Source: a bacterium (GTDB lineage: Bacteria > Krumholzibacteriota > Krumholzibacteriia > LZORAL124-64-63). Taken from it: DNA of 64,000 nucleotides. Below the pieces are notes generated by a model. The model ran no database searches. It was given only the letters and a program-made list of their open reading frames with translations, and was not told where the DNA came from. The stretch is taken from NCBI GenBank assembly GCA_016703265.1, contig JADJCK010000001.1, positions 372,001 to 436,000 of the forward strand. The letters run 5' to 3'. This document shows, piece by piece, positions 36,831 through 46,100 of the stretch (positions are counted from its first letter, which is position 1; the number at the start of each line of letters is the position of its first letter). The position numbers and the translations under genes are program-made.

Positions 36831-37337
36831 TCAGACCTGGACCCGCCCGGCGTGCCTGACGGCCGCGGGCACCAGCCCTTCGCGTTCGACCCGTTCCTGG
36901 ATCTGCGTCAGGGCATAGAGCAGGTTCTCGGGGGTGGGCGGGCAGCCGGCGACATACATGTCGACCGGGATGACGCGGTCGGCCCCCTGCAGCGTGCTGT
37001 AGTTGTTGTAGAAGCCGCCGCTGCTCGCACAGGCGCCCATGGCGATCACCCAGCGGGGCTCGGCCATCTGCGCGTAGATGGTGCGCAGGATCGGGGCCTG
37101 CTTGTAGCTGATGGTGCCGGCGATGATCATCAGGTCGCTCTGCCGCGGCGAGAAGCGCACCAGCTCGGCGCCGAAGCGACTGATGTCGTTGTACGACGAC
37201 ACCGTGCTCATGAACTCGATCGCGCAGCAGGCCACGCCGAACGGCAGCGGCCACAGGCTGTATTTACGTCCCCAGTTGACCGCCTGCCGCAGGCGCGTGG
37301 TCAGGTAGTTGCTGGGGTTCTCGAGATCTACTGCCAT
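36831..37337 (-). CDS. nuoB: NADH-quinone oxidoreductase subunit B
   Basis: The 168-residue subunit carries the N2 [4Fe-4S] cluster with the adjacent cysteines in GVACCAIEFM, plus GACASSGGFYNNY and the CPPTPENLLYAL loop. The ATG at 37337 lies ten bases inside the nuoA end. The open frame continuing to 37826 is the antisense-free shadow over nuoA and was not used. Confidence 0.95.
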   Translation of the reverse strand: MAVDLENPSNYLTTRLRQAVNWGRKYSLWPLPFGVACCAIEFMSTVSSYNDISRFGAELVRFSPRQSDLMIIAGTISYKQAPILRTIYAQMAEPRWVIAMGACASSGGFYNNYSTLQGADRVIPVDMYVAGCPPTPENLLYALTQIQERVEREGLVPAAVRHAGRVQV

Positions 37338-37699
37338 TCCAGGCCGCCTTTGCGCCAGATGTAAACGAACCCGACCACGAGCACGGCCACGAAGGCCCCC
37401 ATCTCGGCCAGCGCGAAGGCGCCATGACCGGCCGCGACCAGATCGCGGAACGTGATCACCCACGGGTAGAGAAAGACCGCTTCCAGGTCGAAGAGCAGGA
37501 AGAAGATCGCCACCAGGAAAAACCGGACGAAAAAGCGGATCTGGGTGGTGCCGCGGACCGGGACACCGCACTCGTACGTCGAATCCTTCAGTGCCGAGGG
37601 CCGGCGGGGCCCCAGCCAGAAGCTCAGGCCGAGGAACAGCCCCGAGAAGGCGGCCGCAACGGCCAGGACCAGCAGCACGGGCATGAACTGAGCGAACAT
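37328..37699 (-). CDS. nuoA: NADH-quinone oxidoreductase subunit A
   Basis: The 123-residue protein has three hydrophobic segments. YECGVPVRGTTQIRFFVRFFLVAIFFLLFDLEAVFLYPW is split over helix 2 and carries the conserved Cys/Glu/Asp residues of the loop near the quinone site. GGAGAG lies six bases before the ATG. It is the first gene of the nuo operon and has a strong promoter 100-127 bases upstream. Confidence 0.95.
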   Translation of the reverse strand: MFAQFMPVLLVLAVAAAFSGLFLGLSFWLGPRRPSALKDSTYECGVPVRGTTQIRFFVRFFLVAIFFLLFDLEAVFLYPWVITFRDLVAAGHGAFALAEMGAFVAVLVVGFVYIWRKGGLEWQ

Positions 37700-38078
37700 C
37701 GCGACTCTCCGGGCAGAAGACGTGGCACGAGACGATTCTCTGGACAGTTCTCCGGGCGGAAGACGGTGCCGCAGGCCGGTAAAGACCCGACTGTTGCCAA
37801 AATAACAGAGCGAAAGAGGGTGTCAATCACGGGGTTGCGTCGATGGTCGATCTCCCGCCCGGGGAGGATGATTTCCGGTCACCAGCGGGCGCGACGCCAC
37901 CTGGCTGCGGGGTGCGGGCTGGAATACGACACGACCAAGCCTTTGCCATACGTCAAGTTACGTGAATTCCGCAGTCGACCCCGGTTCCGGCCGGTCGGCA
38001 CGATCGTTGCGCTGCTCCCGGCGACATGCGCCAGCCTGCCGCCCGGCGGCAGGGGAACGTCCAATCGGGAGTGGATCC
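37700..38078. other. Divergent intergenic region between nuoA and the TPR gene
   Basis: This 379-base gap contains the nuo promoter at 37799-37826. Bases 37940-37975 are AT-richer (cattttgcc-like patch with ACGTCAAGTTACGT) and may hold the promoter of the TPR gene, but no convincing -35/-10 pair was found. No gene is evident. Confidence 0.5.
37799..37826 (-). promoter_or_regulatory. Sigma70-like promoter of the nuo operon
   Basis: A consensus TTGACA (37821-37826, minus strand) is followed after 16 bases by TATTTT (37799-37804). It lies about 100 bases upstream of the nuoA ATG and is the only strong promoter candidate before the operon. Confidence 0.65.
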
Positions 38079-38831
38079 ATGAACGATGCCCGACTTCAGG
38101 CCGCGACGGAGCCCGCCGCGGATCACCGCCTGGCCGAGCTGGTCGCCGCCGGCACCGCGGCACTCGAAGCCGGCGACCTGCGCCGCGCCCTGGGCGCCTA
38201 CCAGGCCGTCATCGACGCCTTCCCGGACCGCCCGGAAGGGCACAACAACCTGGGCGCCCTGTGGGCCTCGCTGGGCGAATGGAACCGTGCGGAGTCCTGC
38301 TTCGATCGCGTGGTGGCGCTTCTGCCCGAGAACCCGCACGTGCTCTACAACCGCGGCGTGATGCGCAGCCACCTCGGTCGCTTTGCCGATGCCGGCGCCG
38401 ATTTCGCCGCCGCGCTGACGCACGCCCCCCACGATCCCGACCTGCACAACAACCTGGGCGTCACCCATTTCCAGCGCGGCAATCCGGACGGCGCCCGCCG
38501 CCATCTCGAGGCCGCGCTGCGCCTGCGCCCGGACTATGCCAACGCCGTCCTCAACCTGTGCGACGTGGACGAGTCCTGTGACGACCTGCACCGTGCCGTC
38601 CGGCGCTGCAACGATTTCCTGGGCTCGTACCAGAGTGCCCCGGTCCGTCGCCGCCTGCTGGAACTGCACGCCATCGCCGGTTCGGCGCACCTCGATGCGG
38701 CCTGCGGCACGGCGGAAGCCCTGCTGGCGGCCCACCCCGACGACACGCCGATCCGCCAGCAGCTCGGACGCCTCATGAGCGCCCGGCACGCGCTGGCCGA
38801 GAACGCGCAGCGCGCCCTGGCCGAGGCCTGA
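38079..38831 (+). CDS. TPR repeat protein
   Basis: The 250-residue protein consists mainly of tetratricopeptide repeats, with four clear units at about residues 14-150 (for example HNNLGALWASLGEWNRAESC and LHNNLGVTHFQRGNPDGA). No signal peptide is visible, so it is probably a cytoplasmic protein-protein interaction module. GGGAGTGG precedes the ATG at 38079. An in-frame upstream ATG at 37962 gives Arg-rich non-TPR sequence and was rejected. Its partner is unknown. A long GC-rich hairpin follows 25 bases after the stop. Confidence 0.8.
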   Translation: MNDARLQAATEPAADHRLAELVAAGTAALEAGDLRRALGAYQAVIDAFPDRPEGHNNLGALWASLGEWNRAESCFDRVVALLPENPHVLYNRGVMRSHLGRFADAGADFAAALTHAPHDPDLHNNLGVTHFQRGNPDGARRHLEAALRLRPDYANAVLNLCDVDESCDDLHRAVRRCNDFLGSYQSAPVRRRLLELHAIAGSAHLDAACGTAEALLAAHPDDTPIRQQLGRLMSARHALAENAQRALAEA

Positions 38832-38852
38832 GCAGCGTTCGATTCCATCTCC

Positions 38853-38898
38853 GAAAGCCGCGCCGCCGCCGCCCCCACAGGCGGCGGCGCGGCTCTTT
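38853..38898 (+). terminator. Terminator hairpin after the TPR gene
   Basis: GCCGCGCCGCCGCC (38857-38870) pairs perfectly with its complement at 38880-38893 across a 9-base loop and is followed by TCTTTCC. GAAA precedes the stem. Confidence 0.55.
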
Positions 38899-39000
38899 CC
38901 GGCAGGGCGAAGGTCGCGGCATTGCGGCCGAAGGTCCGGTGTGTGATCGTGACCCAGGTTGCGCCCTGATGCCGCGGCGCGGCCCACCGGAAGGAATCCC

Positions 39001-39891
39001 ATGCAGGTCTACCTGAACGGACAGTACATCGATGCGGCGGAGGCACGCGTCTCGGTGTGGGACGGCGGCTATCTCTACGGCGACGGCATCTACACCACGT
39101 TGCGCCTGTATGCCGGCCGGCCGCTCGACCTGCCCGCCCATCTCGAACGCCTGCGCCGCCACGCGGCGGCGCTCGAACTGCCGGTGCCCCTCAGCGACGA
39201 GCAGACGGGCACGATCATCGAGGCGCTGGTCGCCGCAAACGGACTGCGCGATCACGACGGTCGCCTGCGCATCACCATCAGTCGCGGCGGCGACCCCGAT
39301 GACCCGCTGCCGCTGCGCGATCTCGGGCGTCTGACACCGACGGTGCTGTTCACGCTGGCGCCGGTGCCGGCCTCGCTTGCCGAGTGGGCCCAGGGCGGCA
39401 TCCGGGCCTGCCTTCTGGAGCCGGGCTCGGCGCGCGGCAACCTGCCCCACCTCAAGACGCTCAACGGCCTGCCCGCACTGCTGGCGCTGCGCCAGGCCGC
39501 CGCGCGCGGCTGCCAGGAAGCGATCCTCGTCAGCGAGGACGGCCGCCTGCTGGAAGGCGCGGTCAGCAACCTGTTCCTGGCGAAGGACGGCTGCCTGGCG
39601 ACACCCGCCGGCGCCGAGGGCCTGCTGGCCGGGCGCACGCGCGAACGCGTGCTTGCATTGGCCGCGGGGCTGGGCCTGGCGTGCGAGCGGCGGCGCCTGC
39701 TGCCCGATGACCTGCGGGGCGCCAACGAAGCCTTCACCGCCAGCAGCGTGCGCGAGATCCTGCCGGTGGTCGCGGTGGACGACGCCGAGATCGGCGACGG
39801 ACGGCCGGGGCCGTTGACGCGGCAGTTGCAAGCGGCCTATCGGGAACTGGTGGCTGGTGCGGTGGCGGGCGAAGATCCGCGGCAGCCGTAG
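39001..39891 (+). CDS. Class IV (PLP-dependent) aminotransferase
   Basis: The 296-residue product has the fold-type IV N-terminus (VYLNGQYIDAAEARVSVWDGGYLYGDGIYTT), the PLP-binding lysine in NLPHLKTLNGLPALLA (near residue 152), EGAVSNLFL and TASSVREILPVV. The family includes branched-chain and D-amino acid aminotransferases and aminodeoxychorismate lyase (PabC); the sequence does not decide between them. GGAAGGA precedes the ATG. Confidence 0.87.
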   Translation: MQVYLNGQYIDAAEARVSVWDGGYLYGDGIYTTLRLYAGRPLDLPAHLERLRRHAAALELPVPLSDEQTGTIIEALVAANGLRDHDGRLRITISRGGDPDDPLPLRDLGRLTPTVLFTLAPVPASLAEWAQGGIRACLLEPGSARGNLPHLKTLNGLPALLALRQAAARGCQEAILVSEDGRLLEGAVSNLFLAKDGCLATPAGAEGLLAGRTRERVLALAAGLGLACERRRLLPDDLRGANEAFTASSVREILPVVAVDDAEIGDGRPGPLTRQLQAAYRELVAGAVAGEDPRQP

Positions 39892-39898
39892 AACAGAG

Positions 39899-39932
39899 GT
39901 GCGGGCGCCCAGGGAATCCGGAACGCCCGCAC
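39899..39932 (+). terminator. Terminator hairpin after the aminotransferase gene
   Basis: GTGCGGGCG (39899-39907) pairs with CGCCCGCAC (39924-39932), followed by ATTCCGTTTATA. The tail is only moderately T-rich. Confidence 0.45.
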
Positions 39933-39968
39933 ATTCCGTTTATACGCCGGCTCCGCGCCGGCACGGCT

Positions 39969-42149
39969 TCACTTGAGCAACGTCAACTTCACCAGTTCAC
40001 GTTCTTCTCCGTGACGCAGGCTTGCCAGGTAGAGCCCCGCCGCCAGCGGACGCCCGGCGTCGTCGCAGCCGTCCCACACCTGCCGGTGCGTTCCCGGACC
40101 CAGCCGAGTGGCGGCCAGCAGCGTGCGCACGTGGCGACCACGCACGTCGACGATCGCAACGGCCACTTCGGCTTCGGTATCGAGGTTGAAAGAGATCGTC
40201 GTGCGCGGGTTGAACGGATTGGGTGACGCCGAGAGCACAGGGACGGATGCCATCGGCATGGCCGCGTCGGCAGCAGTCGCCAGGCAGGCCGGCTCGGTCA
40301 TGACGAGGCCCTTCTCGACGGTGGTGACGAAGAGCGTACCGTCGGCGAGAACAAGCCGCTCGGTGTAACCGGCCAACCCTGCACTGCCGAGAAGCTCCGG
40401 TTGCGCCGGATCGCGCACATCAAAGGCCATGATGTCGTGATCGCCGGATGCCGAATAGAGCACGTCGCCGGCCAGCAGAAGGTCGCCGGAAAACGGAGCC
40501 CGGGGCCGCCACGCGACGACCGACGGATGCGCCGGGTCGGCGACGTCCAGCACCGACAACCCGTCCTCGAAGCTGCCCACGTAGGCCAGATCGCCCGCGA
40601 GTACCAGCCCGCTGGCAAGGTCGTTGTTGAGCCAGGTGCCGAGCACCACCGGCGCCGCCGGCTGCATGAAGCCCACCAGACAGACGCCACCGAGTCGGCT
40701 CACAAGCGCCCGATCGCCGTCGGTCGCAATGTCGCCGGGGGACGGCACTGAGACTGAACCCAGGACTGTCGGCGCCCGCCAGTCGGCAACATCGAGGACG
40801 GCAACTTTATCGGGAGTGCCGCCGGAGACAGTAGCGATGAGTCGGCTGCCCGCAAGCGCCGCATGCGTGACATATCCGTTGAAAGGCACGGTCACGACCA
40901 GCGACGGCTGGTCGGGATCCGTCAGGTCGATCACATGGAGTCCGCCCGCTCGGGCCGCCACAAAGGCATGGTCACCGGCCAGCGTGATCGTGGCCAGATC
41001 GCCGGTCAGTGGCAGGCGCGCCAACTCCACCGGGTGGAGCGGGTCCGTCACGTCCAGCGTGAGCAGCCCCTCGAAATAGTCGAGCCCGTAGGCCCGGTTG
41101 CCGGACACCGCGAAGTCGCTGAACCCGCTCGGCGCCAGGTACCAGCCGAGCGTGGCGCTCGGTACCGGCTGGGCCAGGCCCACCACGCGCAGTTCGTCCG
41201 AGCCGGCGACGAAAGCGACGTCTCCGGCGAGCACGCAGTCGTATGAAATGCCGGGCAATTCTACGAGATCCGACACCGCGGGCGCCAGGGGCGCGGTCGT
41301 GTCCACCGCCATCAGGCCCGTGTTGCAGACGCTCAGCCACAGGCTACCAACTCGACCTGACAACGAAGTAGCGAAGTCCGGCAGTTCGACAGCACCGGCA
41401 AGCACGGGTGCGGCGGGCACCGCGATGTCGAGCGCCAGCAGCTGCGCGTCGTACGTCGATGCGTACAGGAAGCCGTCATGGACGACCAGCCCGATCACAT
41501 CGTGGCCAACGTCCAGCATCGTGCCCGCGACGGGCAACGCGGGATTGGTGACATCGACCGGCAGAATGCCGCTTAGCCTGCAGCCGACGTACGCCCAGTT
41601 GCCATGTCGCACCACGGCTAGCGCGCCCACGGCCGCGCCCAGTGTGGCCGTGACCTGCGGTTGCGCCGGGTCGCTGATGTCGCAGATGACCAGGCCGCCG
41701 GTTCCAGCGGCAACGATGGCCAGACCGTCGGCGAACACCACATCGGCAGCACCACCCGGGAACGGCAACGCGCCCACGAGCACGGGCACCGGCCCGGCGG
41801 TCAACGAAGCGATGCGCAGCCCGTAGCCGCTGATCCCGATGAGCAGCGATCCATCGACAACTGTCAGATCGCTGACGGAGCCCGTGAGAGGAAGCGTGCC
41901 GAGAGGGTTCGGCGACAGCGGATCACTGATGTCATAAGCCCGGATAGCTCCGTTGCCGGCGACCCACGCACGATCGCCATCCACCGCGATCGCCGTGGAG
42001 TAATAGCCGTCACCCGCGAACAGCAGTTGCGGTACTTCAGTGGAAACCTCAAAACATCCGGTAGCCCCGGCCCCCGTGGCGGATAGCCCGATCGCGGTGC
42101 AAACACATGCGCAAAGCCGGATGACGTGCCGCGTTAACCCATGTCGCAT
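39969..42149 (-). CDS. LVIVD-repeat beta-propeller protein with type IX-like sorting domain
   Basis: The 726-residue protein starts with a signal peptide (MRHGLTRHVIRLCACVC through a SATGAGA cleavage region). GGGAGG lies close to the ATG at 42149. The body consists of many LVIVD-type repeats with the pattern IDLTDPDQPSLVVTV or LDVADPAHPSVVAW, which form beta-propellers. From about residue 640 the C-terminus (SASPNPFNPRTTISFNLD, VVDVRGRHVRTLL, WDGCDDAGRPLAAGLYLASL) is a FlgD-Ig/type A sorting domain. This class of domain directs surface export in FCB-type bacteria. It is therefore probably secreted or surface-attached. The ligand is unknown. Confidence 0.85.
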   Translation of the reverse strand: MRHGLTRHVIRLCACVCTAIGLSATGAGATGCFEVSTEVPQLLFAGDGYYSTAIAVDGDRAWVAGNGAIRAYDISDPLSPNPLGTLPLTGSVSDLTVVDGSLLIGISGYGLRIASLTAGPVPVLVGALPFPGGAADVVFADGLAIVAAGTGGLVICDISDPAQPQVTATLGAAVGALAVVRHGNWAYVGCRLSGILPVDVTNPALPVAGTMLDVGHDVIGLVVHDGFLYASTYDAQLLALDIAVPAAPVLAGAVELPDFATSLSGRVGSLWLSVCNTGLMAVDTTAPLAPAVSDLVELPGISYDCVLAGDVAFVAGSDELRVVGLAQPVPSATLGWYLAPSGFSDFAVSGNRAYGLDYFEGLLTLDVTDPLHPVELARLPLTGDLATITLAGDHAFVAARAGGLHVIDLTDPDQPSLVVTVPFNGYVTHAALAGSRLIATVSGGTPDKVAVLDVADWRAPTVLGSVSVPSPGDIATDGDRALVSRLGGVCLVGFMQPAAPVVLGTWLNNDLASGLVLAGDLAYVGSFEDGLSVLDVADPAHPSVVAWRPRAPFSGDLLLAGDVLYSASGDHDIMAFDVRDPAQPELLGSAGLAGYTERLVLADGTLFVTTVEKGLVMTEPACLATAADAAMPMASVPVLSASPNPFNPRTTISFNLDTEAEVAVAIVDVRGRHVRTLLAATRLGPGTHRQVWDGCDDAGRPLAAGLYLASLRHGEERELVKLTLLK

Positions 42150-42386
42150 GATGACCTCCCATGCCATATGTCGTCTGCAGATGCCCCGCCGCGGCGGGTT
42201 CGGTGGGGCCCCATTGCCCCCGGCCGGCAGGTATGCAGGGATTGTTCCCGCGATAACGACTATGGATATCGGCCGGAACCGCCCGAACTGAAGGAAGTGG
42301 CTACCGGCGCCCTGTCCCCTCAGGCAGGACGCAGAACGACCGCCCTCCCTGCGGAGAGCGGCCGTCGCTGCGCGGTGAACCGCGGA

Positions 42387-43001
42387 TCAGAAATCGAAGC
42401 TCGTGTCCTGCACCTTGAACGTGTTGAAGTCGTCCTGCTCGGTGGTCGGCAACTCGTTCTTGATCTCGCGCGGCAGCGGCGGCGCGCCGGCCAGGACCAG
42501 CTCATCCTTCAGGCTCGCCAGGTCGACGTACTCGTCGGCGGCGGCGATCAGGTCGGTGCTCGTCATCTCGCGCAGACCACAGACTTCCACGTGCTTGCCG
42601 CGGCGGGCCAGGGCCGCCACGAGCGGCTGGAAATCGCCGTCGCCCGTGCACAGGACCACGCTGTCCAGGTGGTCGGACATGTCCAGGACGTCGATGGCCA
42701 TCTCCATGTCGAGGCTGCTGCGCACACTGCGGGTGCTCGTGTCCATCTCGTTGAAGTTGCGGACTTCCTTGGTCACGACGGTGAAGCCGTTCAACTTCAG
42801 GAAATTGATGAAGTCGATCTTGCCTTCGGACTGGTTGCTGATCGCCGTGTAGAAATAGGAACGGACAAGGCGGCGGTCTCCCGCCAGGCGCCGACACAGC
42901 TTCAGGTAGTCCATCCGCATATTCATGTGCTTGGCACTGTAGTGGATGTTCTCCCCGTCGATGAATACGGCGACGCGATCCAGGGGACTGTGCTGATACA
43001 T
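42387..43001 (-). CDS. NYN-domain protein (LabA/DUF88 type)
   Basis: This 204-residue protein has a PIN-like NYN nuclease fold: VAVFIDGENIHYSAKHMN at the N-terminus (Asp near residue 15), DMEMAIDVLDMSDHLDSVVL and CTGDGDFQPLVAALARRGKHVEV. The acidic residues expected for metal binding are all present. LabA-type proteins are predicted RNases or nucleic-acid-binding regulators. AAGGGGTGAAGG precedes the ATG. It has its own promoter with a dyad over the -10. Confidence 0.85.
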   Translation of the reverse strand: MYQHSPLDRVAVFIDGENIHYSAKHMNMRMDYLKLCRRLAGDRRLVRSYFYTAISNQSEGKIDFINFLKLNGFTVVTKEVRNFNEMDTSTRSVRSSLDMEMAIDVLDMSDHLDSVVLCTGDGDFQPLVAALARRGKHVEVCGLREMTSTDLIAAADEYVDLASLKDELVLAGAPPLPREIKNELPTTEQDDFNTFKVQDTSFDF

Positions 43002-43100
43002 GGACCTTCACCCCTTTACGGTAAATGGGCCGGATGGCCGGCCAGCCGGGCGAGTCGAAGGCGGCCGTCGAGCCAACCGGCTCCCGTGCCCCCTTCTTGC

Positions 43101-43134
43101 GGCGAATATTAGTTATTTCGCCTTTGATTCGCAA
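43101..43134 (-). promoter_or_regulatory. Promoter and possible operator of the NYN gene
   Basis: TTGCGA (43129-43134, minus strand) and TAATAT (43106-43111) are spaced by 17 bases, about 100 bases before the ATG. The -10 lies inside an imperfect dyad at 43101-43122 (GGCGAA near one end and TTCGCC at the other), a possible repressor site. Confidence 0.55.
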
Positions 43135-43143
43135 TTCCTTTAC

Positions 43144-43178
43144 AAAGGCGCCGGCGGCCATAAACCGCCAGCGCCGGA
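43144..43178 (-). terminator. Hairpin after the RND efflux operon
   Basis: GGCGCTGGCGG and CCGCCGGCGCC (minus strand; 43147-43157 and 43165-43175 on the map) pair with one mismatch and are followed by TTTGTAAAG. It lies about 20 bases downstream of the RND pump stop at 43197. Confidence 0.5.
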
Positions 43179-43196
43179 TGTCGTCGTCGCAAGTGC

Positions 43197-46100
43197 TCAA
43201 CTGACGGCAGGTTGTCCCGCAGGCTGCAGGTTCTCCGTGATGCCGTCCGTCGGCAGGCGGGAACCCGCCAGACGCGCCCGCCAGATCACCGCCAGGCGGT
43301 AGTAGGTGGGCATCACGAGCAGCGTCAGGATGGTGCTCGAGGCCAGGCCGCCGCTGATGGCGCGGGCCATCGGATAGTACTCGGCGTTGCCGACATGGGC
43401 GCCGCTGGCCAGCGCCAGGGGCAGCAGCCCGAGGATCGTCGTGCCGGCGGTCATCAGGATCGGGCGCAGGCGGTCGGCACCGCCCTCGAGCACGGCCTCG
43501 TCCAGGCTGCGGCCGGCCCGCTGCAGGCCCTCCAGGCGGTCGACCAGCACGATGCCGTTGTTCACGACCACGCCGATCAGGATGACGATGCCGATCATCG
43601 CCATCAGGTTGAACGGGGTACCGGTGGCCATCATCAGCCAGAACACGCCGAGAGCAGCAAACGGAACCGTGCCCATCACTACCAGCGGCAGCATCACCGA
43701 CTCGAACAAGCTGGCCATCACGAAGAACACGCAGGCCAGCGCCAGCAGCATGTTCAGGCCCATTTCATTCTGCTGCTGTTGCGCGCGACGGATCTCGCTG
43801 CCGAAATTCCAGCCGTAGCCCAGCGGCATGGTCAGCGAATCCATGACCGGGCCCACCGCCTCCAGCGCCTCGTCGAGACGGTCGCCCGACCAGGTGCCGC
43901 TGATGGTGATGCCCGAGCGCTGGTCGCGCCGGAAGATGCGCTCGGGCCCGTGGCCGAACGTGAAATCGGCCACCTGGTTCAACTGCACCGGTTCCCCGCC
44001 GAGCGAGCCGACGGGCAGCAGCGCCAGGTTCTCGAGCGACTCGCGGTCCTCGGGCAGCAGCGAGATGACGAGGTCGATCTCCTTGTCGCCCGTCTGCAGG
44101 CGCGGCAACTGCACGCCGCGGTAGGTGAGCCCCATCACGCGCGACACGGCCCCGGGCGTCACGCCGAACCGGCCCGACTGCACCGGGTCCACGCGGACCT
44201 GCACCTCGGCCCGGCCCGCCTCGTCGTCACTGCGCAGGTCGCCGATGCCCTCGACCAGGGCCAGCCGACGCCTGGCCTCGCGCGCGTACTCCTGCAGCAG
44301 TTCGGTCTCGTCGCCGCTGATGGTCACCGAGAACGTCTTGGCACCGGCGTCCTGCCCCTGCTCGTCGCCGAAGCGGTACTCCACGCCGGCCTGCACGGGC
44401 AGGTTCTCGCGCAGGTCGTCGCGCACCTGCCGGAAGTACTTCTCGGTGACCACGCCGTCCCGGAAGAACAGCGTGATGCCGCCGCCGTCGGCGGCGTGGA
44501 ACGAATAGATGTCGCGCAGGCCGAGTTCGGCACGACGCGTCTCCAGCCACTCCGAGGCGCGCGCTACAGCCACCCGCGAGGCTTCCTTGTCCACAGGCCC
44601 GGTGTAGTGGAACTGCACGCGAAGGTTCTCGCGCCGCATGCCGTCCTGGCCTTCCACGTCCGGCTTGAACTTGGTCAGCTTCATGGCCCCGAAAGTGACG
44701 ACCAGCACCACCGGCACCAGCACCAGCGATGTCAGGAGCGGGTGCCGGATGGCGGTCCAGGTCAGCGTGCGACGGTAGCGCCCCTGCAGCCAGAGCAGCC
44801 AGCGCGGCTCCGGCGCCGGCATCGCGGCGCGCGAACCGCGCAGCGCCAGCAACGGCACGACCGTCAGGCTGACCAGCAGCGACAGGATCAACGTCACGCT
44901 GATGGTGACCCCCACTTCACCCAGCCAGACCGAAAGTTCGTCGGCACGGCTGATCACCACGGGCGCGAAGACGATCACCGTCGTCAGGGTCGAAGCGGTG
45001 ATGGCCATCCCGACTTCACGGGTGCCCCGCACGACAGCACTCAGGGGGCGGGCGCCCTCCAGCTGCCGCCGGTGGATGGCCTCCAGAACCACCACCGCAT
45101 TGTCCACGAGCATGCCTACGCCCAGCATCAGGCCCATCATGGTCAGCACATTCAGCGAGCGACCGCTCAGGTACATGAACACGCAGGTGCCGACCACCGA
45201 AAGCGGGATCGCCACAGACACGACCAGCGTCATCGACACGCGCCGCAGGAAGAAGAACAACACCGCGATGGCCAGCAGCGATCCCGACAACCCGCCCTGC
45301 AGCAGGCTGCGCAGTGAATCGGTGATCTGGTCGGCCTGGTTGAAGAAGGCGAAACTGTTGATACCCTGCAGCGCGGGGTCGTGGTTGATGCGCTCCAGTT
45401 CGGCCTCGATGGCGCGGCAGACGGCCACTGTATTCGCACCGGAAGCCTTCTGCACCCAGAAGGCGATGGCCGGCTCGCCGTTCAGCACGCGCCCGTACGA
45501 CAACGCCGGGGCGCCGTAGACCACCTCGGCCACGTCGCCCAGCCGAAGCCCGCGCGGATCCACCGGCAACCCGGCCAGGTCATCGGCCCCTTCGAGCCCG
45601 CTGATGGTACGAACGTCGTAGCGCAGGCCCTGGTCGGTGACGCGCCCCACCGTCAGTTCGACGTTGGCCGCTTCGAGGGCGCGGAACAGCTGGTCGAGGT
45701 CGACCTGGTGCTCGCGGATCTTGTCCAGTCGCAGGTAGACCGAGGCCTGGGTCGGCAGCACACCGTCGATATTGACGCGCCCGACGCCCGGTATGCGCTG
45801 CAGCGGCCCGATGATCTTCTGGTCGATCAGGTCCCAGCTCTCGGACAGGTCGCGACCGCGCGCCGAGATGCGCCCCTCGATGACGGGGATGTCGCTGGTG
45901 TTGAAGGTGAGCAGGAAGATCTGCGGGATGTCGGCCGGCAACCGGTCGCGGATCTGGTCGATCTTCTCCTTCACTTCCAGGCGCAGCAGGTTGACGTCGC
46001 GACCCCAGTCGAAAGTCACGCCAACCTGCACCTCGCCCGCGTCGCTGAAGCTGGAGATCTCCTTCACGCCGCCCAGGGTGGCGAGCACTTCCTCGAGCGG

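Noticed and set aside
38837..38846. GTTCGATTCC, which looks like a tRNA T-loop
   Set aside because: No acceptor, D or anticodon stem can be formed around it.
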